A DNA stretch of 53,587 bases, from the NCBI GenBank assembly GCA_001600635.1, contig BCKL01000047.1:1-53587 (forward strand), given 5' to 3'. The position numbers and the translations under genes are program-made. The DNA comes from Leucosporidium creatinivorum (lineage: Eukaryota > Basidiomycota > Microbotryomycetes > Leucosporidiales > Leucosporidiaceae). This document shows, one piece after another, positions 22,396 to 38,046 of the stretch; position 1 is the first letter of the stretch, and every line of letters begins with the position of its first letter. The notes below the pieces were generated by a model that had not been told where the DNA came from, searched no databases, and saw only the letters and a list, made by a program, of their open reading frames with translations.

Positions 22396-25300
22396 ATGAA
22401 GCTCACTACGAGCGGGGCGACCTTGCTCGCCCTCTCCCTCGTTAGCTCCTCCGCCACCTCGTTTGCTCAAGCCACTTCGCTCCTCACTCGCTCCCTCTCG
22501 CCCTTCCCCAATGCGACCTTCTCCTCTAATCAAGCAGCGCGGAATCGTCAACTAGCGCCTGTATCCCTCTTTAATCCCTCCACCAGCCTCGCGCCCCGTC
22601 CACCCGCTTGCCCGCCTTGCGATCCTCAGTTCAACTGCGTGCTGCCTGCTTTCAGCTGCCTCAACACCGGTGAGCAGTAGCAAGCAGTCTAGCTTTCTGC
22701 CTAGCTGACTGCGAACCTACTGCAGGCAAATGCAACGACTTTAATGGCCAATGCATCTGTCCGTCGGGGTTCGGTGGAGAGGACTGCTCCAAGCCTCGTG
22801 AGTAATTGTACTCCAGCAGCGAAGGCTCACCCGCTGATACGAAAGCTCTGCAGTATGCGGCTCCCTCGCTGATGGTCAGGACCGGTTCCCTCGCAAGGGA
22901 GACTCGTGCGAATGCGACGAAGGCTGGGGAGGCATCAACTGCAACGGTGAGCTCTCGGTTGAAGTACAGGGCGTTGGATACCATGACTGACGACCTCCCC
23001 TGCTCGCAGTGTGCCAAACGAACCAAGTCTGCTCGGATCTCGTTCTCCGCGACCCCGCTTCGATGCTCAAGGGTGGCAGCGACGACGGCGAGAGCGACAA
23101 AGAGACGGCCGTGTGCTATAAAGAAGGCTTTGCGGTTAAGGAGATGTTCCAGATGTGCGACGTGACCAGTCAGTATCGCTTACTCTCGGCCGAGCTGGGA
23201 CTCGAGAGCTGACCTCCCCCTCCGCTCCGACCGCCGAGCAGACCGCAAGATCCTCGACATGCTCCCTGATCGACCTCCCCAAGTCACCTTCACCTGCGAT
23301 GTCACCTCGTCCACCTGCGGCTTCCAGTTCTGGATCGGCAAGGTCGAATCCTTCTACTGCGGCCTCTCCAACTGCACCTCGCGCCTCGACGTTGGCTACG
23401 AGAGCAACTACACCGAGTACTCGTGCGAGGAGATGAGCTGCGCTTGCATCCCGGGCAAGATGCTCTGCGGCGAGGACGGCAGTGTCGGTGAGTTTGAGCC
23501 GAGCTCGGAGTTTGGACGGTCCGCATCAACGATGAGCGAAAGCTGATCTTCGCTCCTCATTCAAGACATCTCGGACTTCCTCACCGAGGAGATCAAGGGA
23601 CCGACCAAGTTCAGCACCCGCTCGGGCGAGGACAGCAAATTCGAGGAGCCGGCCATGAACCAGCTCATCAACGACATCTTCGGCGACAGCTACATCACCC
23701 TCAACTGCAAGAGCGGAGAGTGTATGAGGTCGAGCGAAGTCCCTGGCTTTGTTCGCCCTCCCAAGCCCGACAACAAGACCTGGGTCATCGTCACCATCGC
23801 CCTCGCCGCCTCTGTCCTCCTTGTTGGCCTCTTCCGTGAGTCCTACTTCTCTTGGCTTGCATCGCTTCCGCTCACAGGCCGCTCCTCGCAGTCTTCTGGT
23901 ACCTCGGCCGTTCCAGCACCGGCGTCGAGTACTCGTTCCTCGGCGGTCGCATCCGCCTCCCCGCCAACGGCAGCGGCTCGGCTGGCCCCACGAGCAAATC
24001 GCTCCTCGAGGATCACATCCCTACCGCCCTCCAGTTCTCCGACCTCTCCTACACCCTTCCCAACGGTCGTGTCGTCCTCGACTCCATCTCGGGCGCTGTG
24101 GAGCCCGGGCAGATCATGGCCGTCATTGGCGCTTCGGGAGCCGGCAAGTCGACCTTCCTCGACCTCCTCGCTCGCAAGTCCAAGACTGGAAGCGTCACCG
24201 GCGACATCCTCGTCAACGGCAAGAAGGTGGACGCGGCAGAGTATCGCCGAGTCGTTGGATTCGTCGACCAGGAGGACACACTCATGGGTACGCTCACCGT
24301 CTACGAGACGGTGCTCTACTCGGCTATGCTTCGTCTTCCGCGGGATATGTCGCTCGAGGACAAGAAGATGAGGACGTTGGAGACGATGCACGAGCTCGGC
24401 ATTCTCGGCATCAGGGACAGTCGCATCGGCGAGAGCGGGCAGAGGTCCATCTCGGGTGGGGAGAAGCGTCGTGTATCCATCGCTTGCGAGCTGGTCACTT
24501 CTCCCAGCATAATTTACCTTGACGAGCCTACGTCTGGTGAGTTGACGCCGTCTTAGCTATCGAAAAGCGAGAGCTGACCTCGGGTCTTTCGTCCAGGCCT
24601 CGACTCGTACAACGCATTCAACGTCGTTGAGTCGCTCGTTCAGCTGGCTCGCAACTACAAGCGCACCGTCGTCTTCACCATTCACCAACCTCGCTCCAAC
24701 ATCGTCGCCCTCTTCGACAAGCTCGTCCTCCTCGCCAACGGCAAGCTCATCTACTCGGGCAAGGCAGACACATGCCAGGACTACTTCAAAGGAGTCGGAT
24801 GGCCTTGCCCTGCTGGCTTCAACATCGCCGACTACCTTAGTCAGTCGAGACCGATTTGAACGTCGTTCGGCGCACTTCAGCTGACCTCTTCGCCTGCAGT
24901 CGACCTCACTATGCAAGACGAGAAGGCACACGGTAGCCCTGCCCAAGCCGAAGCCGCTCTTATCCAGCTCGATGGAGAGCAAGACGCCGTCGCCGTCAGC
25001 GACCCCGAGCTCGGCGTTCGCTCCTCCCGTCTCGCCATCAACACCGCCTCGTCCACCGACGACGATACCGAGCTTGACACTGTGCCCAAATCGGTTAACG
25101 GCGGCAATGGCTCGCTCAAGCACCGCATCTTTGGCTCTGGACGGTCCTCGCCTTCCCAATTCTCACTCTCGCCCAACCTCGTCAAGCTGGTGGACGCCTA
25201 CGCTCGGAGCGACGTCGCCAAGGAGACGAAGGAGGAGATTCGCTCCGCTACCTCGCATGCGACTGCCAATGGACACGCTGACGGCCAAGCGGTCGTCTTG

Positions 25301-26457
25301 AGAGCCTACAAGAGGGCGGGCCTGTGGCAGCAGTTCACGATCCTCAGCGGTCGCTCGTTCAAGAACCTCTACCGCAACCCCATGCTCATGCTTTCGCACT
25401 ATGCGGTGGCTGTCATCGTTGCCTGTAAGTGGCGCATCATCAATTTCGATGCGCGCCGAAGCTGATCCACTCTCGCTTTCGCAGGCATCTGCGCCTTCCT
25501 CTTCCGCGGATTGACGTGAGCTCGCGAGCCGCTCTTGCCATCTTCGCGTCTACTGACCATTGTACATCATATAGCGACGACATCCCTGGCTTCCAGAACC
25601 GCATGGGCTTTGGCTTCTTCGTCCTCTCCCTCTTCGGCTTCAGCTGCCTCACCACTCTCAACGCCTTCGCCTCTGAGCGGCTGCTCTTCACTCGCGAGCG
25701 CGCCAACGGATACTACAGCCCTGCAACCTACTTTGCCGCCAAGGTCCTCTTCGACATCGTGCCCCTCCGAGTGATCCCACCCTTCGTCTTCGGCGCCATC
25801 GTCTACGCTCCTGTCGGCCTCGTACCCACCGTCGAGTCGTTTTGGAGCTTCATTCTCGTCCTCGTCATGTTCAACTTGACCGCGTCGAGTGTCGTGCTCT
25901 TCCTGAGTGTTGTGATTCGCGACACCGGAGTCGCCAACCTCGTCGGCAGTCTTCTCATGCTCTTCAAGTGAGTGCTACGTGAAGCTCGCTCCACTCTCCG
26001 AGTAGCGCTGACTTGACTTCCTCGTTCTACAGCCTCCTCTTCGCTGGACTCCTCATCAATCGCGACAAGCTACCCTCCTACCTCCAGTGGCTCGAGACGA
26101 CTTCCTTCTTTCACGCCGCTTTCGAGGCGTTCCTCGTCAACGAGGTTCGCTACTTGCAGTTGAGAGATCATCGATGTGAGTATAAAGGTGGCGATACGAG
26201 TACATACGCTTGCTGACGCTCGCTCGGCGTTCGCAGACGGAGTCGACATCGAGGTGCCAGCAGCCACGATCCTCAGCATGTTCGGCTTTCAGGCTCAGGT
26301 GAGTCTCTTGAGATAAAGCCGACGTGGACTGTGGCTCATCTCGCTTGTTCTGCAGGCCTTCTGGTTCCCCGACATCTCGCTACTGGCGGCGCTGTTCGTC
26401 GCCTTCACGGCAGCGTCGTTCCTTGCGTTGGTGCTGCTGGTGAAGGAGCAGAGGTAG
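22396..26457 (+). CDS. ADP1: ABCG-family transporter with EGF-like ectodomain, Adp1-like
   Basis: Half-size ABC transporter with an unusually long luminal or extracellular N-terminus, as in yeast Adp1; the substrate is unknown. The chosen ATG gives a signal peptide ([20 protein letters not shown]). Cys-rich EGF-like modules follow: [19 protein letters not shown] and [15 protein letters not shown]. After a first membrane span ([18 protein letters not shown]) comes the nucleotide-binding domain. It has Walker [10 protein letters not shown], signature [15 protein letters not shown], Walker [14 protein letters not shown] and H-loop TIHQPRSN. The C-terminal membrane domain includes [56 protein letters not shown] and [18 protein letters not shown], an Adp1-type signature, and ends LVKEQR. 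About a dozen short introns interrupt it. Confidence 0.93.
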
Positions 26458-26631
26458 ATGTGTTCGAAATAGGCCGTAGATTATAACTCCCATAAATGTA
26501 CCACTCTTACTGCAGAGACGCACGGAGAATCGCGAGGAGCGAGGTTGCGGAGTTGACGTTGCCCCACCCTTCGGCTGAAGCTGACCTCTCGCCGGCGTCG
26601 CCTCTTGGCTTCTTACCCATCACTCGCAACC

Positions 26632-29305
26632 ATGCCCGCCCTCGACTTTACCTACAAGACTTTGAAGGAGAAGTATGGCAATGGCATCCACTGCCCCGCC
26701 GACTTCAGCTTTCCCTCTCATGTGCTCGACGCTTGGACAGCGAAGCAACCTCAGCAGCCCGCGCTGCACTGGGTCAGCTCTGACTTCCGGTGAGTGACAG
26801 AGCAGCCATAGTCTGTACCTATCTAACTAGACCTGCTGCTGCAGTACGGAGAAGATCCTGTCCTACAAGCAGCTCAGCGACCTCTCGAACCGCGCCGCCA
26901 TCGCTTTCGAGAAGAGCGGACTCAAGAAGGGCGACAAAGTCATGATGCAGCTTCCGCGAGTGAATGAGTGAGTATACAGATACATACAAGGCGATCCCAG
27001 CTGACCACACTGGTCTATCCAGATGGTACATCGTTCTCTTCGGCTTGATGAGGCTCGGCGCTATCCCCGTCCCCGGCACATCGCTGCTCGTCGCCAAGGG
27101 TAACCTCTCGGGTCGAGTACTAGATAATAACACTGCTGATCATCCCCTACACCAGACCTCCAATTCCGCGCCAACGCTTGCGGTGCTGTGGCTTTTGTCG
27201 GCGATGCCGAGTCCACCTCTCGCTTCGAGCAGATCGCCAAGGAGGTCAACATCTCCAACATCTGGCAGGTCCGCGTCGATAACGATGCTGGGCTCGGCCG
27301 AGGTCGCAAGGACTTGCAGGCCGCCGTCGCCGCCATCGCCGAGGGAGAGAAGTGGAAGGGGCAAGCGCACTCTTCCAGCGACCTCGCCCTCTTGTACTTC
27401 ACGTCGGGAACGACGGGAGATCCCAAGATGGTCCTACTCGGTGAGTCGTTGATTTCGGCTTCATCAATGACTCAGCTCCCTCTCCACGCTTGTCCTGCCT
27501 CCCTGTCCTCCCGCCACCCGAGCTTTCGCGCTGACTCTTTTGACCCTCCTCCAGAATCCGAGTACACCCTAGGACACACCATCACGGGCTCTTGGTATCA
27601 GCTCGGTCCTGGAACGCGTGAGTTCTCCAAAGCGGCGGCCGAACTCATCGCCGAAGTCGGCCAAAGCTGACCTGAGATCCACAGTCTTCCTCAACATGGC
27701 CGACCTCGGATGGGCGAAAGCAGCCTACGCTACCTTCGGTAACTTTAACCTCGGAGGCACCCTCCTGGTTCAGCCTCCTCCTCCGGGCAACTTCACCCCC
27801 GCCCATCTCCTCGAAAGCCTCCACCGCTACCCCGTCACCAGCCTCTGCGCTCCTCCGACCATCTATCGCACTCTCGTCACGTCGGCTTCGCTCAAGTACA
27901 TCGAGTCCCACCCGTTCAAGGCCCTCGAGCACTGCGTGAGCGCCGGCGAGCCTCTTAACGCCAGCGTGATCCACGAGTGGAGGGCGGCGACGGGCGTGAC
28001 CATCAAGGACGCCTGGGGCCAAAGCGAGACCGTTATCATGGTCGGTAACTTTCAAGGCGAGGAGGTGAGTGCTGACTCACGCTCTGTCACGCTCGTAGAC
28101 GTGCTAATTAGTTCGGCTCAACAGGTCCGAGAAGGAAGCATGGGCAAGCTCGCACCTCATGTCATCGTCGCCGTGATCGACAGTGAAGGGAAGGAGCTAG
28201 CTGACGGCGAGGAAGGAGAGCTTGCTGTCAGGGTCGATGTCGGCGGTGGTGCTCGGTGGATCTTCAAGGGTGAGCTGTCGCCTTCCTCCGCTCTGCAGCT
28301 TCGCCACTGACGTTCAACTTCTTCCCGACAGGCTACATCAAGAAGGGCAAGGTCGACAAGCGCCAGAAGGTACACGCCGGCAAGGCGTGGTATACGACGG
28401 GGGATCGTGGGATACGCGACCGAGACGGCTACTTTTGGTTCGTGGGACGTGATGATGATGTGAGCAGTACCTCAGTTTCCTGCCCCGGCTCTACACGACT
28501 GTGGTGAAGGCTGCCTTGATGCATGGGCTCGCCGAGGAGCTAACCTCACGCTCCTCATCTATACAGGTCATCACCTCCTCGGGCTACCGCATCGGCCCAT
28601 TCGAGTGCGAGAGTGCTTTGAAGGTAAGTCCCGGATTTTGGTGAGGCTGGCGGTAGGAGAGAGGAAAGGAAGAAGGAGGCGAGGACGACGCTCGGCGTCG
28701 ACTTTATTGCTCTCAGGCTGACTCGTCCTTTCCCCCTCCCACTTCTTCACTACTGCACGTGGTCTTCAATCACACCGCTCCTCCTCTTTGCCCCCTTTTT
28801 GCCTTCCTCCACTTTTTCGCCCTTCCCCGACTCAGGCGCACCCCGCCGTCCTGGAGTCGGCCGTGGTTGGCTCGCCTGATGCCGCCCGAGGAGAGATCGT
28901 CAAAGCCTTTGTCATCCTCAGTGAGGAATATCGCGTCAAGTACAAGGGCGCAAGCAAGGAGCAGCTCGCAGAACTCATTCTCGAGCTCCAAGTGAGTTTA
29001 GCTTCGGCTCGGCGTTCATCTTCAGCTCGATCTGACGCCTTCCTCGTCCTCAGACGTTCTTCAAGTCGTACACCGCACCGTACAAAGTGCCACGCGAGGT
29101 AAGATCAAACGCCTATCGCTCGGCTCTGCTACGTTTTCATCGCCGAGGCTTCGCACACTCACTTTTGCTCGCGCGACTCGAACAGATTGAGTTCGTCGAC
29201 GACCTTCCTCGCACGGTCTCAGGAAAGATTCGCAGGAATGTTTTGCGAGATGGCGAGTACCAGAAGAAGGCCGATGTCGTCAAGCGACTCAAGAGCAAGC
29301 TGTAG
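26632..29305 (+). CDS. Peroxisomal acyl-CoA synthetase (ACSM/AMP-binding type)
   Basis: Adenylates a carboxylic acid and transfers it to CoA. The layout is closest to medium-chain/acetyl-CoA-synthetase-like enzymes. The start [18 protein letters not shown] follows from family length. Motifs in order: [28 protein letters not shown], the AMP-binding P-loop [80 protein letters not shown], and the catalytic Lys region [12 protein letters not shown]. It ends RLKSKL: a C-terminal SKL, the canonical PTS1 peroxisome signal, so it probably activates fatty acids inside peroxisomes. Chain-length preference cannot be read from sequence. Many short introns are present, all with ordinary donors. Confidence 0.93.
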
Positions 29306-29747
29306 AGCGGGAGCGCAAGAATTCGGGGGACCGCGATGGGAGCTTGCAGTGCAAGACGAAGCGGTCGCATTAGTTAGGGCTGGAAGTGTGATGTAAATTA
29401 GTGCACCGAGCTACAGTCTCACTCGCAGAGCTTCACCGGCGAGCTCAACAGCGGCTCGCCTCACCACGGCCGAGCAAGGCTTCTTTTCGTTCGGCGAGCG
29501 GGTGGTTACCCCGCAAGTTGTCAAGCGGGCCGATCTTCTCGAATTGTTCTCTCGTCTCACTCTGGCACTTTTGGGCACTCCGTATCTGGTTGCAAGAGCA
29601 GAGCGAGGGGAAAGAGAAACGAGAACAAGCGAGAGAACGAGCGGGGGAGTATTGCGAGGGAGCTATGGCGAGAGGTAGGTACAAGCAAGCAAGGGCACAA
29701 ACAGAAGCAAGTTGGGCGTCGAGCCCTGCAGAATGTGAGCGTCTCCC
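29306..29747. other. Intergenic region between convergent genes
   Basis: About 440 bp between the stop codons of the rightward acyl-CoA synthetase and the leftward polymerase gene. It should hold both 3' ends. I see no gene, repeat or strong hairpin. Confidence 0.5.
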
Positions 29748-32700
29748 TTAGGAGCAACGGCGCTGCTCGGGAGGCCTGTGAGAGAGAACGGAAGTCAGTG
29801 AGAAGCTTTGGGCGGCGGGGACACGGCTACAGCTCACCTCCAGGGCACAGAGAGAAGCTTGAAGATCTCCTCCTCGGTCTTGCAGGGCACCTTCTTGCCC
29901 TCGGTGAGCTTGAGTCCATCTCGGCCCCTCGAGACCTGACGAAAAGAGAAGCAAGGTCAGCTCTCCAGCGTCGGGAAAGACAGAGTAGACGACTCACATC
30001 CTTGTAGAGACCACGCTGGTTGAGACGGTAGCCGAGATGACGAGCCTGTGGAAGAGCGACGAGACCAGTCAGCGAGTTTCCTCATCGTCGAGCATCGTCG
30101 AGCTCACCTTGAGCCTCATTGAGCGGTTGAAGTGGTCGTCCCCGGTGAAGTAGATGAGGCAGGCGGGCATCTCATCCCAGGGTACGCCGAGGATGTCGAG
30201 CCTCCTCATCGTTGCGTTCGGCTCGGGCAGCCAGCAGAGAGCGTTGAACTTGGCGTCGAGGGCAGTCCAGTCGTCCGAGGAGGTCAGCTCGTGAGCGATG
30301 ATGCCGGCGTTCTTTAGCTTCTTCCAGAGCTTGAGGATCATGCCTGAGAAGGGGAACAGGTCAGCATGTGAACGAACGGGTTGTAAGTCGCCGCCGAAGC
30401 AGCGCCGGAGAGGAAGCAGCGCCGGAGAGGACTCACCGGTGTGATCCTTGCCGTCGCTATTGTCGCGAGTGATGAGGAGGTCGATGTCGCCCGAGTCAAG
30501 CGCGCCACGACGGTAGGACCCCATGCAGTGGACTTGAAGCTTGGGGTCGATCTGCTTGGCGGCGGCGAGAGCTGAGAAGAGGGTCAGCCTCATGATTGCG
30601 AGAGTGGAATTGATGTGATGACTCACCATACTCGAACAGGCGGGTCATCTCAGCGCGAGGGATGCGCTTGAGGAGGTCGTCGTAGTACTGCAGGCCGGTC
30701 TGCTGCGCCTTGGTGACCTTGTAGAACTCGGGTTTCGCTTTGAGATCGGCGAGCGTCCTTGCGCCTTGGTCGTAGAAGCCTTCGGCGACAGATCGACCCA
30801 CGCCGTAGATCTTGGAGAACTCGGCGATGATCTTCTCGTAGGTGGTGGTGAGCGAGAGGCGGCGATGGGTACCTGCAGTGGGAGGAGGTCAGCGAAGACG
30901 AGGCAGGCAGGAGAGGGCTCTCGACTGACCAGTGTGGATGATCTCGTGGATCTTGGAAGAGATGCGGTCTCCGATTCCGTACAGCTCCTGAGCGTCCGAT
31001 TTCGAAGTGACGAGGTAAGGGCAGTTGCGAAGCGCGGCGGCGGCTGTGAACGCCGAGAACTTGAGATTAGCCGAGCTCGAGGACTAATGGGAGGGATGCA
31101 CGCTACTGACCCTTGCTGTAGCCTCGCTCCCTCCATTGATCTCCTTTGTTGATGGCGCTCAGTTGGTCGCAGACGCGAGCTACAGGCTCGTTTGGGCCAG
31201 CCGCGACGGGGCCGGAGCCAGAGCCTCGGTCGCAGGCGTAGCCCCGAGCAGGAGGGCGGAAGGCTTTCTTGTCCTTCTTCTTTCCTCTCCTGTACTCGTG
31301 CCATCCTTCGGGCACAGTCTTCTTCGACGGGGACTGCCTCTTCCTCTGCTCCTCTTCGGCCTCGTCGTCCGTCTCGTTGTCGTCCGAGCGCTCGTCGAGG
31401 ATGACATCGAGAGAAAGGTCACCGCGTGCTTGAGCGTCTCGACGGATGTACTCCTTCTCGGCCATGTCGAGCTCGTGGTCGACCTGTGCAGGCGAGCGGA
31501 AGCGGTCATCAGCACGAGCAAGTATGAGGTCGCCGAACGAGCCTCCGCCTTTCGCTGCTCGCCCCTCTTCCTCTCTTTGCGGCAAACAGAGATTATCAAC
31601 TCACTTGATCAGCGCCATGCTCCCTGATATAGGCGAGCTGCTCGGTGAGGCCTTCCATGTCGTTCGCGCCGGGGTCGCCAGAAGCCGAAGCGGCGGCGGA
31701 CTTGCTGGTGGAGGGAGCAGGGGGCTTCTCGCCGACGGGGTAATCTTGAGTTCCGAAGGGACTGTTCGAGCGAGAGCAAGGTTAGCTACACGCCGAGTCG
31801 CCAGCGAGGAGATGAGGCTCACGAGACGACGTCGCGCGGGCTTCCTCCCTTCTCCTTCTTCTTATCCTCGCCGTTCTCCTCATCGGTGGTCTCGCCGTAA
31901 CCGTCCTCCGCGTCCTTCTCCTCCTCCTTCTCCTTGCCCTTGCCGGCCTTGCGCTTCTTCTTCGGCGAGGCCTCTGGCTTCTCCCTCCTTGGGTCGTCCT
32001 TGAGCATGTAGTCTTTCGGATCGGGCAACTCCTCCTTCCTCATGACCGCGTTCTTGTAGTCCCACACGAACTTCTCCCTGACGACGTAGACCCCATCGCC
32101 GAGCTGGTCCGCCGAGATGCCTTCGGGGTTGGCGCCGACGCAGCCAAGGACCTTGGCGAAGGCAATGGGCAGGCCGTGGACGATCTCGGGAACGACGATG
32201 TGAGTCGTCCACTCGCCTGCGTCGGCGTTGGAGGGGGAGCGAGCGACAAAGTCGGTAGGCTTGATGAGATTGGCGCCGTATTCGGCGAATGGACCCAGGC
32301 GCTCGACGAGGTAGGCGTCGATGCGGTTCGGCGATGACTGATTGTCCTTGGTGATGTCGGGATGGACCACGAGGAGGCGGAACTTGGCCAACGTCGAGTA
32401 CTTGGGAGGGCTAGCCTCGGCGGCCTCGCGCAGGCGGTCGATGTAGTTGGCGAGGGTGTCCCACTCCGCTTGAATGAGCTTCGCTCCTAGCTTTCTGTCC
32501 TTCTCCCAGGTCTGGGTGATGGTCAACGTCTTGCCACGCTTCTTCTTCGTGGGCGAGGGAGCGGCCGCCTGCTTCGACTTCGGCGAAGTCTTCTTCGAGG
32601 ACGGCTGCGAGCGAGGGGGAGGAGCGGGCAGCTTGTGCTTGGGAGGGGAGGAACACTCGAGGATCTCGATGTCCGAGTCGCTGTCGGCCGGTGCGGAGCG

Positions 32701-33309
32701 CTTGTTGGGCGAGGAGCGAGTGAGCGAGGAGGGGTTGGCAGCGGGGAGGGCGGCGCTGGTAGAGGCGATGGGTTGGGGGAATGGAGGAGGTTTGGGCACG
32801 TGGAGTGTGCGCAACCGAGGATCGGAACGAGAGGTTGAGGCGATGGGAGGAGTAGAAGGAGGAAACAGCGGGGGAGCGCGATTGCTGACCGGCTTGACGG
32901 GAGCTGCACGGGCCACGGAGGATTCGGAGGTCTTCTTGACGGCTTTGGTAGACTTGGAGATGGTCCTCGGCGCTGCTCCGAGCTCTTCCACGCCCTGCAT
33001 GGGAGACGGAGCGCTCCCTTGCGTCCTCTGCGAGCTGGCGGCGGCGACGGGACCTTGCTGGCTTGACGATGTCCTCCAAGGCGCCGTAAGCTGCTCACGC
33101 TGCTTGTTGGCGTAGTGGCGCTTCCTCGCTTCTTCGAGAGGCAGGCGGTACGGACCATCCTCGTCCTCGCTGAGCTCCTCGTCCGAGCTGCCCTCTCCCA
33201 TCGTCGCGAGCGGGTGGCGCATACGACGCTCGAGGCTGAAGAGCGAGTCGACCATATCCGTGTGCTCCTCGTTGTAGCCGCTCACGCGCAGGTTGGCGGC
33301 AGTGTTCAT
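29748..33309 (-). CDS. Family X DNA polymerase with BRCT-like N-terminus (Pol lambda/Pol4-like)
   Basis: Gap-filling polymerase for base-excision repair and end joining, nuclear. A long N-terminus (MNTAANLRVSGYNEEHTDMV) contains Ser/Pro-rich linkers and a BRCT-like region (about 280-400: KFRLLVVHPDITKDNQSS, THIVVPEIVHGLPIAFAKVL, YVVREKFVWDYKN). The catalytic core follows. The 8-kDa domain has CPYLVTSKSDAQELYGIG and ISSKIHEIIHTG; the fingers have IYGVGRSVAEGFYDQGARTL. The palm has MGSYRRGALDSGDIDLLIT, with the two metal-binding Asp, and RRLDILGV, with the third. The thumb has RSMRLKARHLGYRLNQRGLY. It ends VPWRPPEQRRCS. The start at 33309 was chosen because it follows a clear 5' leader; the open frame continues upstream to 33489 without family support. 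About eight introns lie toward the 3' half. Confidence 0.9.
30396..30429. repeat. Perfect 17-bp tandem duplication in a polymerase X intron
   Basis: GAAGCAGCGCCGGAGAG occurs twice head to tail (30396-30412, 30413-30429). It lies at the donor end of an intron in the polymerase gene, immediately next to the splice site. The copies are identical, so it is probably young. Confidence 0.9.
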
Positions 33310-33707
33310 CCTTTGAGCTGGCTCGACGACGCAGCGAGTCGGCGGGTGCTGTAGGCGACTGAGTGCGCTGAGCGACGCTTTGCTGATACTGTGTGCTCCC
33401 TCTGCGCCGGCGGAGGCGAGACAACGAGGTATGGCGAGAGCGAAGGAGTGTTTGGAGGTGCGCACTCGAGCGTCGCGCCCAAGTTGCAACTTCTCGGAGT
33501 CTCTGCTACATCTGCAAACTCCCGCGCTGAGCTGGTAGAGCGCTTCTTCACTACCCTGCTGAGCTGCAGCTTGATAGACCGCTTTCGCCCCTTTCTCGGC
33601 GTTCGCAGCTTCGGCGGTTGAACCGCTCGTATCGAGTCGCTAGTGCTACTTACAGCGTCAATCGGTCGCTCCAACTATCTATACACACACTCCACCGCTA
33701 CTCGCCT

Positions 33708-35395
33708 CTACCACCACCGCCTCTCCAATCTTCTCATCTTCCAGCTGGCCTCGAGTCGGCAGCTCCGCTCGGCGCACCAACTCTCGATGGCTTCCCGCTC
33801 CTCCTTCCACCCACCTGAAGACTCCGACACTCTCAACTCCCTCAGCCCATCGAACAAACTTTTCTCCCGCAGCGCCGTCAGCAGCGGCTCGCCCGAGCTG
33901 GTGTCGAAGTCCTCGATTGTGAGGGCGGCCAGACGAGGTGCTTTCAGGGACTTGAACAGGTTGGTGTCGTAGTTGAGTCCAGTAAGATGAAGTTGGAGGA
34001 GGTGGTTGAGGGGAACGGGCTTCAAGGGGAACCAAGAGAGCGGTTTCTCGTCTGCGAGGGAGTTCGGCGATGATGGGTCAGCGGGTTTCGTCCGCTCAGA
34101 CAGCTGCAGAGACCCACTCTTTGCTCGCCTCCCATTGTTGGGTATATCCTTGATAGTAAGAGACTCCAGCTGAGGTCCCCACTGGGCAATGAGGTCTTGC
34201 GCGACTGGAAGCAACCCTCCGACCGAGACGGCGGCCTTGTTGCGAAGGACGAGGGTCTTGAGCGTACCATGCGAGCCGGCGAGGAGGCGATTGATGGAGC
34301 TAGTTGACGTCTCGCCCCAGCCTACGATAGAAAGCTCGAACCGAGACAGCCGGTTCGTCGCGAGCAGCAGGGGTTCGGTTTCGTCGATGTACCAGTCGCT
34401 GTCGAGGTGCAGGGTATTGGGATCAGCCACAGTCTCTATCCAGCTGTCAAAGTCACTATGAATTTACAGCACAAGCCTCAGCGTCAGATCTGAGAGGGAG
34501 GGCAGACCGGCAAGGAGGGCGAAGGTGCCCTTCGACTCGACGTTGCGAAGTGTGAGCGAGCGAAGAGATGAGGGTAGGAAGCCGGGGCGATTCAGCTTGT
34601 GGTGAAATCCAAAGTCGGCGTCGAGGTGAGTGATGTAGGGACAATGCTGGAGGGCTTGGAGCACGAGTTCTCGCTCACTACGAGGGGCCCAGAGATCAGC
34701 GATGCCGAGCTAAGAGAGCATAGTGAGTCGCTACAATGAATCTGCAGCGATAGGTCATACTCACCGCTCGCTCCTAGCCTCCCGCTCCCGTTCTTCCGCT
34801 TCGACGACAACCGAGGAGGAATCGACCGAGACGAGCTCGGGCATCTCGTTGTTCCTGCCTCGGAGGCTGACATCGACCTTGCGCACCTCGCTGGCCATCA
34901 CAGAGTTGCCCCGCAGCATCGCTACGAGCTCTTCTGCCGGCTCCTTCTTGTCGAGGACGATATCTCGGTGGAAGAGCTCCCGCGCGATGGCTTGCCAGTC
35001 GCGGCAGACCTTGGCCAGGGAACGGTAGGTGCAGCTCTGTAGAGCGATAAAGGATCAGCTTAAGCTTCGTTCTATCCTGAAGTGCGTTCTCTCACCCTGC
35101 ACTGCGTCTCAATCTGCTCGAATTGCCCTTCGACGATGAACGTCTCGAACCGAGCCAACGCGATTTCGGTGAGGATCTGGCGGACCAGCTCGGGCGGTAG
35201 GATGGTGATGGAGCTGCCCTCGGAGCTGAACGACATCAAAGACGAGTCGTCCGAGTCGCAATCGCTCCCTGCTGCTGTCGAGGTGGGGCAGGCGACGTCC
35301 GGCTTCTGCGCCGAGTCGACGCCGAGTTTGGAAGAGTGGTCGTCGAGGGCCAGTGCTGATGTAAAGCTGATTATAGTGGTGGTGAGGGCCATCAT
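33708..35395 (-). CDS. F-box/leucine-rich-repeat-like protein
   Basis: Four exons give roughly 490 residues. The N-terminus has an acidic Ser/Asp stretch (SDCDSDDSSLMSFSSEGSS), then ITILPPELVRQILTEIALA. This is the Pro-Pro-Glu-Leu-helix start of an F-box. SCTYRSLAKVCRDWQAIARELFH follows in the place of the F-box second half. The rest carries irregular leucine-rich repeats: SLRSLTLRNVESKG, LPSLSDLTLRLVL, LESLTIKDIPNNG, LLQLHLTGLNYD, LAALTIEDFD, LRELRVSESSGG. By family analogy it may be a substrate receptor of an SCF ubiquitin ligase, but fungi have many such divergent proteins and no partner can be named. It ends with a basic tail, RRLERRWW. Confidence 0.72.

Positions 35396-38046
<2,651 letters not shown>

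Noticed and set aside
33310-33489. N-terminal extension of the family X polymerase (60 residues)
   Set aside because: Ser/Ala/Arg-rich without polymerase features; the ATG at 33309 gives a cleaner start.
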